From assembly GCA_007449985.2 (NCBI GenBank), contig VIIQ02000027.1, positions 7,501-71,500 on the forward strand: a DNA stretch of 64,000 nt, in the 5' to 3' direction. Below, in pieces: positions 33,501-43,727 of the stretch; position 1 is the stretch's first letter, and the number at the start of each line of letters is the position of its first letter. This stretch comes from Desmodesmus armatus (taxonomy: Eukaryota; Chlorophyta; Chlorophyceae; Sphaeropleales; Scenedesmaceae). Position numbers and translations under genes: made by a program. The notes below the pieces were generated by a model. That model ran no database searches, was not told where the DNA came from, and saw only the letters and a list, made by a program, of their open reading frames with translations.

Positions 33501-35432
33501 CGCTTTCCTGCAGTAGGGCTGCCGCTGCCCACTATGAGCAGTGTCAGGCGCGGCAGCACAGCTGCTGCCATGGTGGTCATGCAGCCGTGCTGGGGGCTGA
33601 ACAGAGCTGCCATGAGGCCGTAAGCAGCGCTGCTGATGGTGCCTGCAGGCCACAGGAACAGCAGCAGGACAAGCACACAACACACTTGAGCGCGCCCATT
33701 GTCAGGAGGTGCTGTCTCACAGTACAGCAACTGTAGATACTCAGTCAGGTATCTTGCATCTGCCATGCAACACCGGCGAGTCATTTGGCTGCTGCTGCGG
33801 AGTCGCAGGACTGCATGCATCACATACAGCCAACTGCATGCAAAGGCAAACAGCACCAGGATGCAGCTTAACCACCTTCCATTCCGGCAGGATTCAGCTA
33901 TCACACCTCCATGCTGCCTACCTACACAGGTGCATGCAGAAACTTGTAAATGCTCCGTCTTTAGCTGTGAAGCCCAACGATCTCTTACCATGCATTCACT
34001 GCTACCACGGACAGGAATGATCACACCAAAACTAAGAGAGCCTGGCGCTCATGAGGTTGAGAACCAGCCCCAGAACGCCCTGATGCGTATCACATGCAGC
34101 GTACCTGTGGTGCAGAGGCCCAGTGCCCTGGCCCCTGTGGGAGGCTTGATGGCCTTGGAGCACGGCAGCAGGTCAGCACAGCCCTCCAGCGCAGCCTGCA
34201 GCACCTCCCTGTTGCTCCTCAGCGGCACCTGCTGACATGCGACCGCCAAGTTTCCCAGCACCTCCACACACAGGCACAGCGCTGTCTCTACGTCGGCTGC
34301 CGAAGCTGCAGGAGCCGCACCACCTGCTGCTGCCGCCCTGCCGTTTTGCGTCCCGGAGGGCTCGTCAGCGTCATCCAACTCGTCGTCACCGTCTGCCGCC
34401 GCCGCTGCTTGGGACTGCTGCTGGCTGGCCTTGCCTGCCCTGCCCTTGCTGCTCTTGCTGGTGCTGGGGGCTGCAAAGGCACACTCCTTGAGCCGCTGCA
34501 GGCAGCCAGTGAGAGTGAGGGTGTCCAGCAGCACATGCACCTGCAGGGCAACACCCAACACATACACATGGTGATGCAGCATAACTGATGCTGTACTTGA
34601 TATCAGTGGACCAGCGCACCTATGCTTTGCCTAGTTTGCTGAAATTGGATCCAAGTGTGACCGGAATGTCAAGTGCAGACAACTGCAGAGAGACACATAT
34701 TACAGGTGCAGCTGCCAGCTCTCAATGCGCTGTGCATGGGGCTGCAATGTAGCAGCTCTGCCACACGAAACAGCTGCCCAAGCACCAGGCAACTGCAGTG
34801 CGGTGTTTGATAACTGTGTATGTAGGTTTCAGAGACAGTGAGCATGCAACCAGCACAAGTGTGTGCCACAGGATGTGGGACAGCGTAAGTCTGTGACGCA
34901 GATGCGCCAGCCTGTGCTGGTACTGATTGACAGCTTGGGCATGTGAATCTGGAGTTAACAGCTGCATGGATGCTTCTGAAGCACTCACCGGTGCCGATGG
35001 CGCACGCACAAGCCAGGAGTACACAACAGCTGCGCTGGTGGCTTGCACAACTGGCCCATACCGCATGAGTGCATTCAGTGTCCTGCAGCAACAGCAATAG
35101 CGGCAGCACATGCACCATGCCACCTCATGCTTTGATCCAGCACGGTCCAGCAATGTTCTTTGCCTTTGACGCTGTCAGCAAGCAACAAAGGGGCCCCGCA
35201 CTCACTTGGCAACATCAGCAGCAACCACGCCATCAGACGTGAGCTGCTGCCAGCTGCTGCTGCCCAGGGCTTGCAGCTGGCCGCGAACAGCATGCAGCTG
35301 CTGAGGGGTGACCTGTACATCCCTGCACACGCCCCTGGCTTGCTGCTTGAAGTCCTCCAGAGACTCAGTGTGCGCGAGGGGCGCAGCATGCTGGGTGAAG
35401 TCCAGCAGCAGCTGTGTAAGCTCTGACGCCAT
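20496..35432 (-). CDS. CAPD3: Condensin II non-SMC subunit CAP-D3
   Basis: A HEAT-repeat gene of about 20 exons on the minus strand. It starts at ATG 35432 (MASELTQLLLDFTQ) and ends at TAG 20496. Main exons, approximate: 35432-35206, 35083-34985, 34541-34107, 33645-33440, 33078-32895, 32575-32310, 32090-31935, 31615-31277, 30935-30748, 30208-30075, 29863-29510, 28845-28580, 28045-27851, 27560-27034, 26738-26618, 25745-25346, 24925-24742, 24490-24292, 23584-23491, 23150-22790, a triplicated exon at 21.8-22.33 kb, 21600-21400 and 21123-20496. The conserved Cnd1 core is clear: HAWIALGKVCLVDESLAKK, VRNNIMVALSDMLIQYTALV, then VRRQALALLANLLMKDYVKW, FTLKGKQHR, FNSAAKLCGEVLAGVADG, DILVADKQ, LAKEILYDIKQAE. 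Condensin II compacts chromosomes in the nucleus. The tail is low-complexity, Ala/Gln-rich and ends basic (GRKRRTKG). Many introns carry duplicated splice junctions. Confidence 0.92.
21795..22345 (-). repeat. Triplicated CAP-D3 exon
   Basis: Three tandem copies of an exon-sized block on the minus strand, at about 22345-22250, 22100-22010 and 21895-21800 (spacings about 239 and 204 bases). They encode variants of LKTPAxKQTPGTAG followed by LLRTAARAA. The outer two copies keep an AGCAG/GT donor. The middle one reads GCAGGGGTGT, so its donor is shifted or lost. The introns between the copies are also duplicated and are rich in poly-C and CCCACC. Confidence 0.8.
24003..24355 (-). repeat. CAP-D3 exon end with 5' splice site in three copies
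   Basis: The true exon end is at about 24294-24352. Copies stand at 24005-24073 (almost identical over about 60 bases, including GGTGGAGCAGGTGGTGCC on the minus strand) and, more diverged, at 24170-24230. All three keep the donor GAG/GTGGGT on the minus strand. Confidence 0.85.
24565..24702. repeat. GGACA/TGTCC pentanucleotide microsatellite
   Basis: About 27 tandem GGACA units with one variant (GGAAA) at about 24615. It lies in a CAP-D3 intron. A pentamer leaves all three frames open, which explains long meaningless frames on both strands here. Confidence 0.97.
25720..26330 (-). repeat. Tandem array of a CAP-D3 3' splice site (five copies plus a relic)
   Basis: The junction TGCAG/GGACCG followed by codons for DRHELVRRQ occurs on the minus strand with its exon starts at 25745 (the real exon), 25858, 25966, 26080 and 26191, plus a relic near 26300 whose acceptor is degraded. 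Spacing is 108-114 bases. Each unit also holds the upstream intron piece with a TTGTGTCACAACAGCA core. Copies differ by a few per cent to more. All keep AG and the same phase, and the minus strand is open across the whole array. Confidence 0.95.
28436..28600 (-). repeat. Duplicated CAP-D3 exon end with 5' splice site
   Basis: The true exon end (CTCACCTGCAACAGCTCTG, about 28574-28600 on the plus strand) is repeated at 28437-28465 as CTCACCTGCAGCAACTCTG. Both keep CAG/GTGAG on the minus strand. The similarity covers about 28 bases. Confidence 0.65.
29245..29545 (-). repeat. Triplicated CAP-D3 exon end
   Basis: The true exon end (GGCTCTTATTGCTG/GTGAGT on the minus strand, about 29502-29520) has copies at about 29388-29412 and 29246-29270 reading AGGCTCTTGTTGCAG/GCGAG. 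The copies carry GC in place of GT at the donor. The downstream phrase CTCAGACTGCCTC is repeated with them, so the duplicated unit is at least 60 bases. Confidence 0.75.
30519..30820 (-). repeat. Duplicated CAP-D3 exon end with 5' splice site
   Basis: The segment 30739-30815 (true exon end, LLGSS..DLALLEAATTDPL region) recurs at 30519-30600 with roughly 85-90% identity, offset 220 bases. It includes CCAGGTCAGCGCTGCTGGGC unchanged. Both copies keep a TTG or CTG/GTGAGG donor on the minus strand. The upstream part of the exon is not duplicated. Confidence 0.85.
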
Positions 35433-35826
35433 GAATGGAGCAGCTTCTACCTAGGTTCTTGGCAGCATCACGTCCAGTGCTGCTCCTCTGAGCTTGCCAG
35501 GTGTAGGTGCAACTGCTGTTCAGCTGCTCACAACAGTGATTGTCGAGCCAGGATGTGCGTGCACGTTTTCCACTTTTTAGTTCGGGCGTGTGTGTAGCCT
35601 TTGGCATGTTGAGATGGGCCTGCGGGGCCGATTCGAACAGAAAGGATTTTGAAATTGCAGGTTGTCAACGGTCCCCCAACTTGCAGGCATCCTGCGCAAT
35701 GCTGGTTGCTGGTGAACCGCTTGATATCAGCGTGTGTCTTCCGGAAGCCTGCGCCACTCAGTGCGTGTACACCGGAATGGTATCGGTAGTCTCTCTCTGT
35801 GGATCACATCCATCTAGGCACTTGCC
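35433..35826. promoter_or_regulatory. Divergent intergenic promoter region, CAPD3 / HMT
   Basis: 394 bases separate the two start codons, which face away from each other, so both promoters lie here. No obvious TATA box, duplicated operator or long palindrome is seen. Confidence 0.5.
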
Positions 35827-38322
35827 ATGACACAACGCAGTCGTGTCACAGTGCTTGATGGAGGCATGGGACACCTCATCAAGCAGTGGGGAGTTGTCAT
35901 TCCTGGCTTGCCGTATGAGCAGCAATTCCTTGCTGGGTGCCTGGCATGCCAGGAAGCCCCAGACACAGTTGTCAGGGCGCATCGCGCATACATCGAGGCA
36001 GGCTGTGACGTCATAACCACAAACAACTTCGTGGCAACACTATACAGCCTAGGGAAGGTTGGCAAGGCAGCGGAGCACATACAATACTGCGAGGTATGAC
36101 AAGGGGGCAGGCGTTGGGGGGGGGGGGGGGGGGGTCAAGAAGGGGGGGGGTCTTCAACCCAACAGAAGGCTCAAACCAAATTGAGGGACCGGGTTACCTG
36201 TTCATCAAGCGGTCTCTACCCCAGTCAAGATTGTGCGCACTCCTTGCCCCGCTCAGTGTCCACAGGAGCACATCCACAAGCTGCTGACACACATCCCGCA
36301 TGCTGCCTGTTGTTTTGCTGGCATTGGCAGCACAGCAAGCGGGCCGCTTGGCGCGCCAGGCAGCAGACAGCAGCCCCAGGCAGGTGCTGGTAGCAGGCTC
36401 ACTGCCCCCACTGCAGGAGAGGTGGGCAAGCATGGAGGGGGGTCGAGGCGGGAATTGCTGTGCTTCTGCATGCCGCGTCAATGCTGCGGAGACGTACAAA
36501 GGTTGGCGCCCTGAGCACCACCCAGAACCATATATCCTTTGCTCGTGACTGTCAAAAGACAGCTCGTGCCTGTCAAGAACTCTCGGCATTTGGCGTGCAC
36601 CTGGCAGACCCTACAGTGTGCCGCGTCCTCATTGTGTGTCGTCCCTGGGTCCTTCCAACCTCGTTGCTGCTGTCTGCTTTCTGCAGCTATCAGACAACCG
36701 GCCTGCCAGATGCTGCTGCCATGCAAACACAGTATGCAGACATAGCCAGGGTTTTGCAGCCGTACGTGGACATTCTGCTGGCTGAAACCCTGTCGACAGC
36801 AGCTGAGGCACAGGCTGCGCTTGCAGCTGCAGCACAGGTGGCACCAGGTAGGCTGTTGCTGAGCTCGATAATTGCAAAAAGTTGTCAGTTGGCAGCTCCG
36901 CAAGTTGTCAGCTGGCAGCAGCACCCACTCCGGTGTCGAACTTGCTACCTGCCTGCATTCTTGATGTCCGCCCCCCTCATGGTGTCACCTGCCTGTCACT
37001 AGCTCGGGTCAGCTGCAGTTGGCGCCACTTAGATAAACATGCCTGGCTGTCCTCTGCACCGCTGATTGTGAGCTTCACACTGCAAAGATGTTACGTCCAA
37101 CCAGTGAGAGTCCCCCCCCCCCGCTTATCCCCAACAGAAAATGTTATGTGCTGCCATGCTTGCAGGCAGACCTGTGTGGGTATCGTTCACACTTGAGGAC
37201 AGCACAGCAGCGTGCCTGCGTGACAAGCAGCCCCTGGCCGCAGCGCTGCTGCAGCTGCAGGGGCACGCAAACCTGGCTGCAGTGCTGGTCAACTGCTGCG
37301 CACCAGCCGCAGTCACAGCTGCTGTGCCAGTGCTGAAGCAGCATGGGCCAAAGGGTGCGGGTGGCATGCATGTGTGGATCGATTTTGAGGTTGCAAAAAA
37401 GTCTTGAGCGGCCGAAAAAGGCAGTCAAACTCACAATGCATAGGCAGGGTAGCTTGCATGAGTCATTTGTGCTGGCGAGCAGCAGCAGCAGCAGGAGGAT
37501 GTTCTGGGGATCACGTGATGCAGCAATACATGAGTACCAGCATATACCCGAGCAACTGCTTCCAGTGCATGGAGTTGACGTACGTCCATGTGTTGCTACT
37601 GCTGCTGCTGCTGCAGGCGTCCGGGTTGGGTGCTACGCCAATGGGTTCAAGACCACAACAACCCAATGGTTGACTGGAAGCATTGATGGCGTGATTCAGT
37701 CTGAACCAGGTGCATTGCAGCTGCCTGCTGATCGGCCAGCTGGGCATGTTTGGCAGCTAATTAGGGCTTGAAGCGGCAGTTGTGTGTGTTCCTGGACTGC
37801 ATGCGCAGGCAGCCCAATGTCGTGCCAATGACAGGTGACGCAAAGTACCTGTGCTGGTACAGAGACTGTGTGTGTATGGCATGGGGGCCACCCGCACAAA
37901 GATTTGCATCACATGTGCGGGTACGGAGACTGTTTGTGTATGCTATGGGGCCAACTGCAATGAAGCGCCAGTATGCCACACTGCCCTCATCACCACTGTT
38001 GATGTAAACTGCCTGCCTGCTGAGCTGGGTGACAAGGGCTGCTGTCGTGCTGCGGCGTCAGTTGGCTATGCTCGCACAGTGTGAACATGCAGGCAAACAA
38101 ACTGACATGGGGCCGGGGGGTGCTGCTTTGTGTGATGCAGGTGACTACGGCGCTGATGACACCATCACTCCTGAGGCCTACCTACGGCATGCAAAGGCAT
38201 GGGCTGCCGCTGGTGCGGAGATCATTGGCGGGTGCTGCGGCGTAGGGCCAGAGCACATGCAGCTGCTGGTCAGGCTGAATGAGCAGCAACCAGCTGCAGC
38301 TACGAGTGTTGTTCGAAGTTGA
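35827..38322 (+). CDS. HMT: Homocysteine S-methyltransferase
   Basis: Six exons with fully consistent phase: 35827-36093, 36336-36421, 36687-36847, 37166-37360, 37617-37709 and 38141-38322; 327 residues, the usual length. The enzyme transfers a methyl group, typically from S-methylmethionine or S-adenosylmethionine, to homocysteine, making methionine. Seen: the N-terminal VTVLDGGMGH (DGGMGT-type start of the TIM barrel), AGCDVITTNNFVAT, QVLVAGSLPPLQES, YVDILLAETLS, the zinc ligands as VNCC at about residue 214 and IIGGCCGVGPEH at about 296-298, and VGCYANG. No targeting peptide is evident, so it is probably cytosolic. Introns contain poly-G and poly-C tracts. Three TGTAA signals follow the stop. 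Confidence 0.95.
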
Positions 38323-38370
38323 CTCAAACGTTTGCGTTTTACATCTTTTCAGGCATAAGGCCTTCAGGCA

Positions 38371-38409
38371 TGTAAGTGATCGCATGGCGGTTATGTAAGT
38401 GCAATGTAA
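38371..38409 (+). terminator. Cluster of three TGTAA poly(A) signals after HMT
   Basis: TGTAA occurs at 38371-38375, 38394-38398 and 38405-38409, 49 to 87 bases past the HMT stop. This is the usual place for the green-algal polyadenylation signal. Alternative poly(A) sites are possible. Confidence 0.65.
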
Positions 38410-39611
38410 GGCCTGTTGTGGCAGCAGGTCATTTTTTTGCAGTTGATTGACTACAAATCTTGTTAGGCGCAGCAAACCTGACATAGGGAGGGTGTCCGCT
38501 CGGCAGCGGCTGCACTGCAACTGCATGCATGGCTGTGGTGCCAGGCTGACTGTGAAGAGCAATGTGTTGCTTGCTGGGCAAAGTGTTGATGGAAGTCACA
38601 CATCAGGCAAGCAACACACAGGGGCCAGACTGGTCTAGGCTAAAAGGAGAGTGGAGATGGCAGTGCACGCACGAGGGAAGGAGGGTTCCTGGTTGGGCGG
38701 TCAGGGGTACAAGTAAGGTGCGGATACATGTAGTCGGATCTGTGCGAGGTGTGTCAAGGGAGTGCAAGTGGGCAGTGGGAGTGTGATGGTGGCCACACAG
38801 GGTCCCAGCTGCAAATTGGTGATGGTGAGTTGGGGTGCTGAACTTCAAGGCCAGGCTGACCTTGCAGGAGGGGATGAGAAGGTTGAAAGGGTGCTTCTTT
38901 GTGCGCTGGCTTCAAGAGAAGCCTGCAAAGTGGGGTGGGATGGGGTGAAGGGTTCATTTTTTTAATATTTTGGCTTCACGAATGAAGCCTCCAAAAATGG
39001 TATCAAGCAACATTGCGGGGATGGTACTTGGTTTGATCTAGTAAAAGGCGAGACCAAAGTACGTCTCCTTACCAACCCCGTTGCATACTTTGCCAAGGGT
39101 TGGAGTCAGCCCCCAATGCCTGCTCTGAGGTGGGGTTGCTGCTGTTGCTCAGGGTACTACTGGCAGCCTGCCACGTGGGCGTCAGTGCCAACTTCACCAC
39201 CCAGCCATGGAATAGTCAGTTTGATAGTCTGATTAAAAAAACAGTTGGCTCAGGTTCCTGGCCGTCATATGTGAACAGGCCGACACTTACAAGTGTTTGA
39301 TCTGCAAGATCAAGCCAACCGCCGGCCGCTGTCGGGATGATCTGTTTATGCAACTCGATCTTTACATCTCAACTAGCCGTTTGTTTAGGCCTGTGGCTTC
39401 CTGTTCCGTAAGACAACACATGAGCCTTGGAAGTGACAGATGCACATGTCAGGGCACAGCACGAAACGGTCTGAAAACGACAGCTGGACAGGGTCAAATG
39501 CAAACTAGACAGGCTCATAAGTCTGTGTAGAATCAGAAACTGCTCAGGAGACTCCCCTCGCCTCAACGTCTCTGCTACTGCTGTGTTCTGCTACTGCTAC
39601 TGGACAGCTGG
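38410..39611. other. Spacer / unresolved 5' region of the armadillo gene
   Basis: No conserved coding segment is recognised. The 5' UTR and first exon or exons of the downstream armadillo-repeat gene should lie here, but I could not place a start codon. Confidence 0.4.
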
Positions 39612-42481
39612 GCTTTGGAAGGCTCACGCGCAAGCTTGGCCAGGCAAGAGCGTCTGTTCCAATTGAACCTGCTATCATACATCCATCACAGCATCTTGCA
39701 GCCGGACACTTGCTCAACGTTCTGGACTACTCATGTTGAAGAGTATCTGCAGGTCGTGAGGTGGAAGTGAGTGTCACAGTGTGCCTGCCTCCTGCCACAA
39801 CGATGCATTCCCGGCTGGCACTATCAATTGTGGATAGTGTCTGTGTGTGCTTCCCTCACCGCATGTTGTGTATGCAGGCGATACGGCCGCAGGCAACCTG
39901 AGATGGCTGTCTCGCAGCAGCTGCTGCACTCCCAGCTCGCCCTGGCCCACTGTATGTGCCAGCAGCTGCCAGAAGGCAGCAGAATCCGTCACCGAATCTG
40001 TCAGCTGCTGGAGGTCGCTCTGGACCTGGCTACCTGTGCAGATACCCCCTGGGGCCATGGCAGCAGTGGGGTCACACTCCTGCTTGCAGCCTCCTACAGC
40101 GCATGCCCAGCACAGAGCTTTCCTGCAGCAGCCTCCTGCAGCCCATGCCCAGCACAAAGCTTTCCTGCAGCTGCCAACCCCTGGCACCAGCACACCACCC
40201 CCACAGCAACAGCGGCAAGCCGTCGTCGCTACCTGCGGCATGCTAGGAAAGAGAGGATGTACGGCAAACGATGCTGCCACACTGTGAAGGACAGCCCACA
40301 GCCGGCCAGCCAACAGCAGGCGGGTCAACAGCAGGGCAGCCAGCATGCTGCGCAGCAGGTCCCTGTAGGCCCACCCACCCCCAGCACAAGCCCCCCTGCT
40401 GGCCCCAACCCCAGCCTAGCACCCTCCAGGTTTTGCGTACAGGAGGCAGAGGTTACCGGCATCGCAGGCATGTCACAGCAGGAGGTCAGCGCGCTGGCAG
40501 CAGCAGTGCGCGGCCTGTCCAGCTGCTACGGCCCTGTGCAGACCGCAGCAGCAGTGAAGCTGCAGGGCATCACAGCACACGCCCTGCACCCTGACGCAGT
40601 GGCAGAGGCAATGGTGGAACTGGACGCCATACAGGTGGGTAGTAGTGTGGCGCAATTTGAGCATCCTGTTCGTATTTGAGCATTCTGGCAGGAAGCGTTC
40701 TGAAATGACAAGGTGCCCTCCCAAGTGGCCTGTGACACAGCCGCCATGCCTCCCGATGATGTTTGGCAGCGATTTAGCTGAAACAGGCAGGTAGCAATGT
40801 GGCAGGATGGCGCAGATCTGTTATGCGTGGATACCCTGCAGCACCACTGATGCTGGCACCACTGCCCTGACGCACCCCCATCACCTCTCTCCCCATCCTT
40901 CCCTCCCTGTCTCAACACAGGACCTCACAGAGTTGCTCTCCAGCGGCAGCAGCGCCTGCAAGGTCGCTGCAGCTGCCACCCTCTGCAACATTGCTTGGTT
41001 CGACCCCCCGCGCAGCAGCATGCTGGCAGCAGGTGCGGTACCCATGCTGTCAGCGCTGCTGTGGGATGACGACCAGGCGTGCAGGATGGAGGCAGCGTGT
41101 GCTCTGTCAGCCCTCACCAGCTCGCATGATGAGCGTGTCTGTGCGGCAGTGGAAGCAGCAGGAGGCATCCCGCGCCTTGTGGGACTGCTAGGGGTGCCTG
41201 GCAGCAGTGACGGCAGCAATGGCAGCAGTAGTGGGGTAGGTGGCAGCGGCGTGGGACTGCTGAGGCCACCTGCCAGCAGTGAAAGCAGCGACGGCAGCAG
41301 CGACGGGGTGAATAGCAGCAGCAGGAGTGGCAGCAGCGCAGAGCTGCCGGGGATGCCTGGCAGCAGTGACAGCAACAATGGCAGCAACTGTGGCGGTGCG
41401 GGAGCAGGTAGCATGAGGGGCAGCGACCTTCCAGATGCCTCCATCAACATCAAAGGCAGTGCTGCGTGCATTGGGGACAACAACACGGCTGCAAGCGAGC
41501 GCAACAACGACATCGACCCCAACGCAGACACTGCACCTGATGCGAGTGCTGCATTGACTGGCATGGCGCTGACAGTGCTGGGAAACTTGGCAGCCGGCAG
41601 TGCTGAGCGACGGGGGTTGATTGCAACGATCAGCAGCGCACTGCCGGCCATGGTGGGTTGCCTCAGCAGCCGTGAGTCCTGCTGCAGGATCGCTGCCCTG
41701 CAGGCCCTGCTGCACAGTACAGCTGGGGATGGGGACACATGGAGGCTGGCAGACGGGCTTGTGGTGGCCTTAGTCAAGGCGGCAGGTGTGTGTGGAAGGG
41801 GGGGGGGGGGTGCAGTAAGGTGCAAGCTGTGTGCTCTTGCTTGGAGGGTTGCAGCTCAGCGGGGAGCTCAGCCTGTGGGTGCGCTTTTTTGTGGTGGGCG
41901 CAGGGGCAAGGCCATGTTTGCGCTCATCTACAGATCTGCAGCAAGAACTGGGACTCATGCTGTATGTTGCGGTATTGGCAGCGGTCATCGCTTGTGTGCA
42001 TTCAGGGGGCTCAACTGCACCAGACGGTGGCTTTGTACACACTTGGATAGTATTGCACATGTTGTCAAAGGCAAAGCCCAATTTTCTTGAATTTTAAGGA
42101 CATGTGGGGAGTGAGATGTGGCCACGAGTGCCATTGCCCTAGACCCCCAGGCGTGTTGGTATGAAGAGCCGTCCTCAACGGACGCGAGGCCAATGGGACG
42201 AAGTCCTATGGCGTTAAGAGACCAAGGGGGTGTCTCTGTATCTTTATCTTTATCTTTATGTCTCCATGATAACCATTTTCATGAGCACCATGGCATGCTG
42301 CTGTCTGCCCTGTGCTGCTTGTGAAACTGCAGGTGCAATCGATGCCTTGGCGGACCTGGTCCGCGTGACCCCCAATGACGCAGGCAGCCTCCAAGGCCAG
42401 GAAGCTCATGAGAAGTGGCAGGCACTGCAGCTGTGGACGCGCCTGCACTTGCCTGCTCACCCAGTGATTGGGCAGCGTTAG
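39612..42481 (+). CDS. Armadillo-repeat protein (5' end not resolved)
   Basis: Exons with matching phase: about 39612-39766, 39878-40634, 40921-41785 and 42333-42481, ending in TAG; about 641 residues are visible. The first has no in-frame ATG back to a stop near 39528, so at least one upstream exon is missing. Armadillo helices are seen in TAAAVKLQGITAHALHPDAV, CKVAAAATLCNIAWFD, AGAVPMLSALLWDDDQACRM, AACALSALTSS, GMALTVLGNLAAGS and CRIAALQALLHS. Between them sit a Pro/Gln/Ser-rich linker in exon 2 and a long Ser/Gly/Asn insert (about 41200-41520) built from a repeated PGSSDGSNGSS phrase. The fold binds proteins or peptides; no specific partner can be inferred. Confidence 0.75.
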
Positions 42482-43727
42482 GCTGGTTGGGCCAACCAAA
42501 TGGGCCGGGGGGGGGGGGGGGAGTGGGCGCTTTCACTGCTGGGCATGGGGGCGCTCCAATGCGATGACCCGGGGCCCGGGGTCTTTCAGGGCTAATGACC
42601 TCGCATCCATGTTGCACAGATAGCGGCTGTCTGGAGTGCAGGTTACGCTTCTCTGACAGCCTGGAAAGGGTAAAATATGTTGCATCCAGCCGTTCGCTGG
42701 CGTGTCTGGTTGTGGGTGGAGGGCCAGTCTTCCTAGCTGAACCACGCAGCCATTGTTGGTGTGGGTGCTGTTTCTTAGCATGCATGTGCGTGGAGTGCAG
42801 CTGGATCTTGTACAAGGTTGTACCTGTGTCACATTTCAATTCACTGTGTGCAGTAATGCCACTGCATGTAGCATTGTCCCAGCCTTTGATCTGTTCACCC
42901 ATTTGCCAAGGGCTGCACAGTTGTTGCTAAGTTGAGAGCTTGCTCAGTGCAGAAGGTGATGCACTGGGTTCCGTTGGTGGTTGTTCAAAGCCTTACGTTT
43001 GCTTTAGGGTGTTTTCATGCCTGTGGCCCCACGCTGTTAGTGATCAGGGTGGGAGTCCTAGTGCTCATGCTGAGGGCCCAGATGCACTGCAAGTAATTAC
43101 CTGCAACGGTTTCACGTTGCCTGCTGGGCTGCAGTTGCTGCCGTAGCGTGTGACAGCTGTGCATGCATGCGCATTGTTCAAGGTCAGGGCGGTTGTGATC
43201 TTGAAAGGCGGCGCTGACTCTCAAGTACTGTGTACAACAGCCTGGCTTGTGTTGCATTGTGAAGGATGCATGGCCTGTCAGCACAGTTAACTCAACGTTG
43301 ATGTGTCGAGGAGGTCCAGGGGGGGGTGCTGCCTAGGCACTGTGGTGTTTTGCGTAATATGCAGGGCATATGCCTACCAAGGTGCGTAAGGCCCCAGCAT
43401 AGCTGTGTACATGCCTTGACAAGCCCTTTGTGAGTACTTGTGTCGGAGGGGCAGCAGCGTGTGACTGTACAACGACCAATCTGCACAGGGTATCAAAGAC
43501 CATAACCACAGCAAACTTTCACTGCCCACTGCAGATCTGCATCGCCAAGGCCCTTGAATGACTCAGCGGACAGGCTGTCAGGGTTTTGACTGGCGACGGT
43601 TCAACTTCGGGGAAATGGTTTATTAGTACCTGAGGCAAGCAAGGTAAAGTTGCATCTGGTCACAAGGCCTTGCATTGTTGCAGCCCTGCTGTAGATCTCT
43701 GCAAAGAACACCACGGCAACCTTGGAG
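42482..43727. other. Spacer between armadillo gene and septin
   Basis: Holds the armadillo gene 3' UTR and the septin promoter. A poly-G run lies at about 42507-42520. No coding signal is recognised on either strand. Confidence 0.4.
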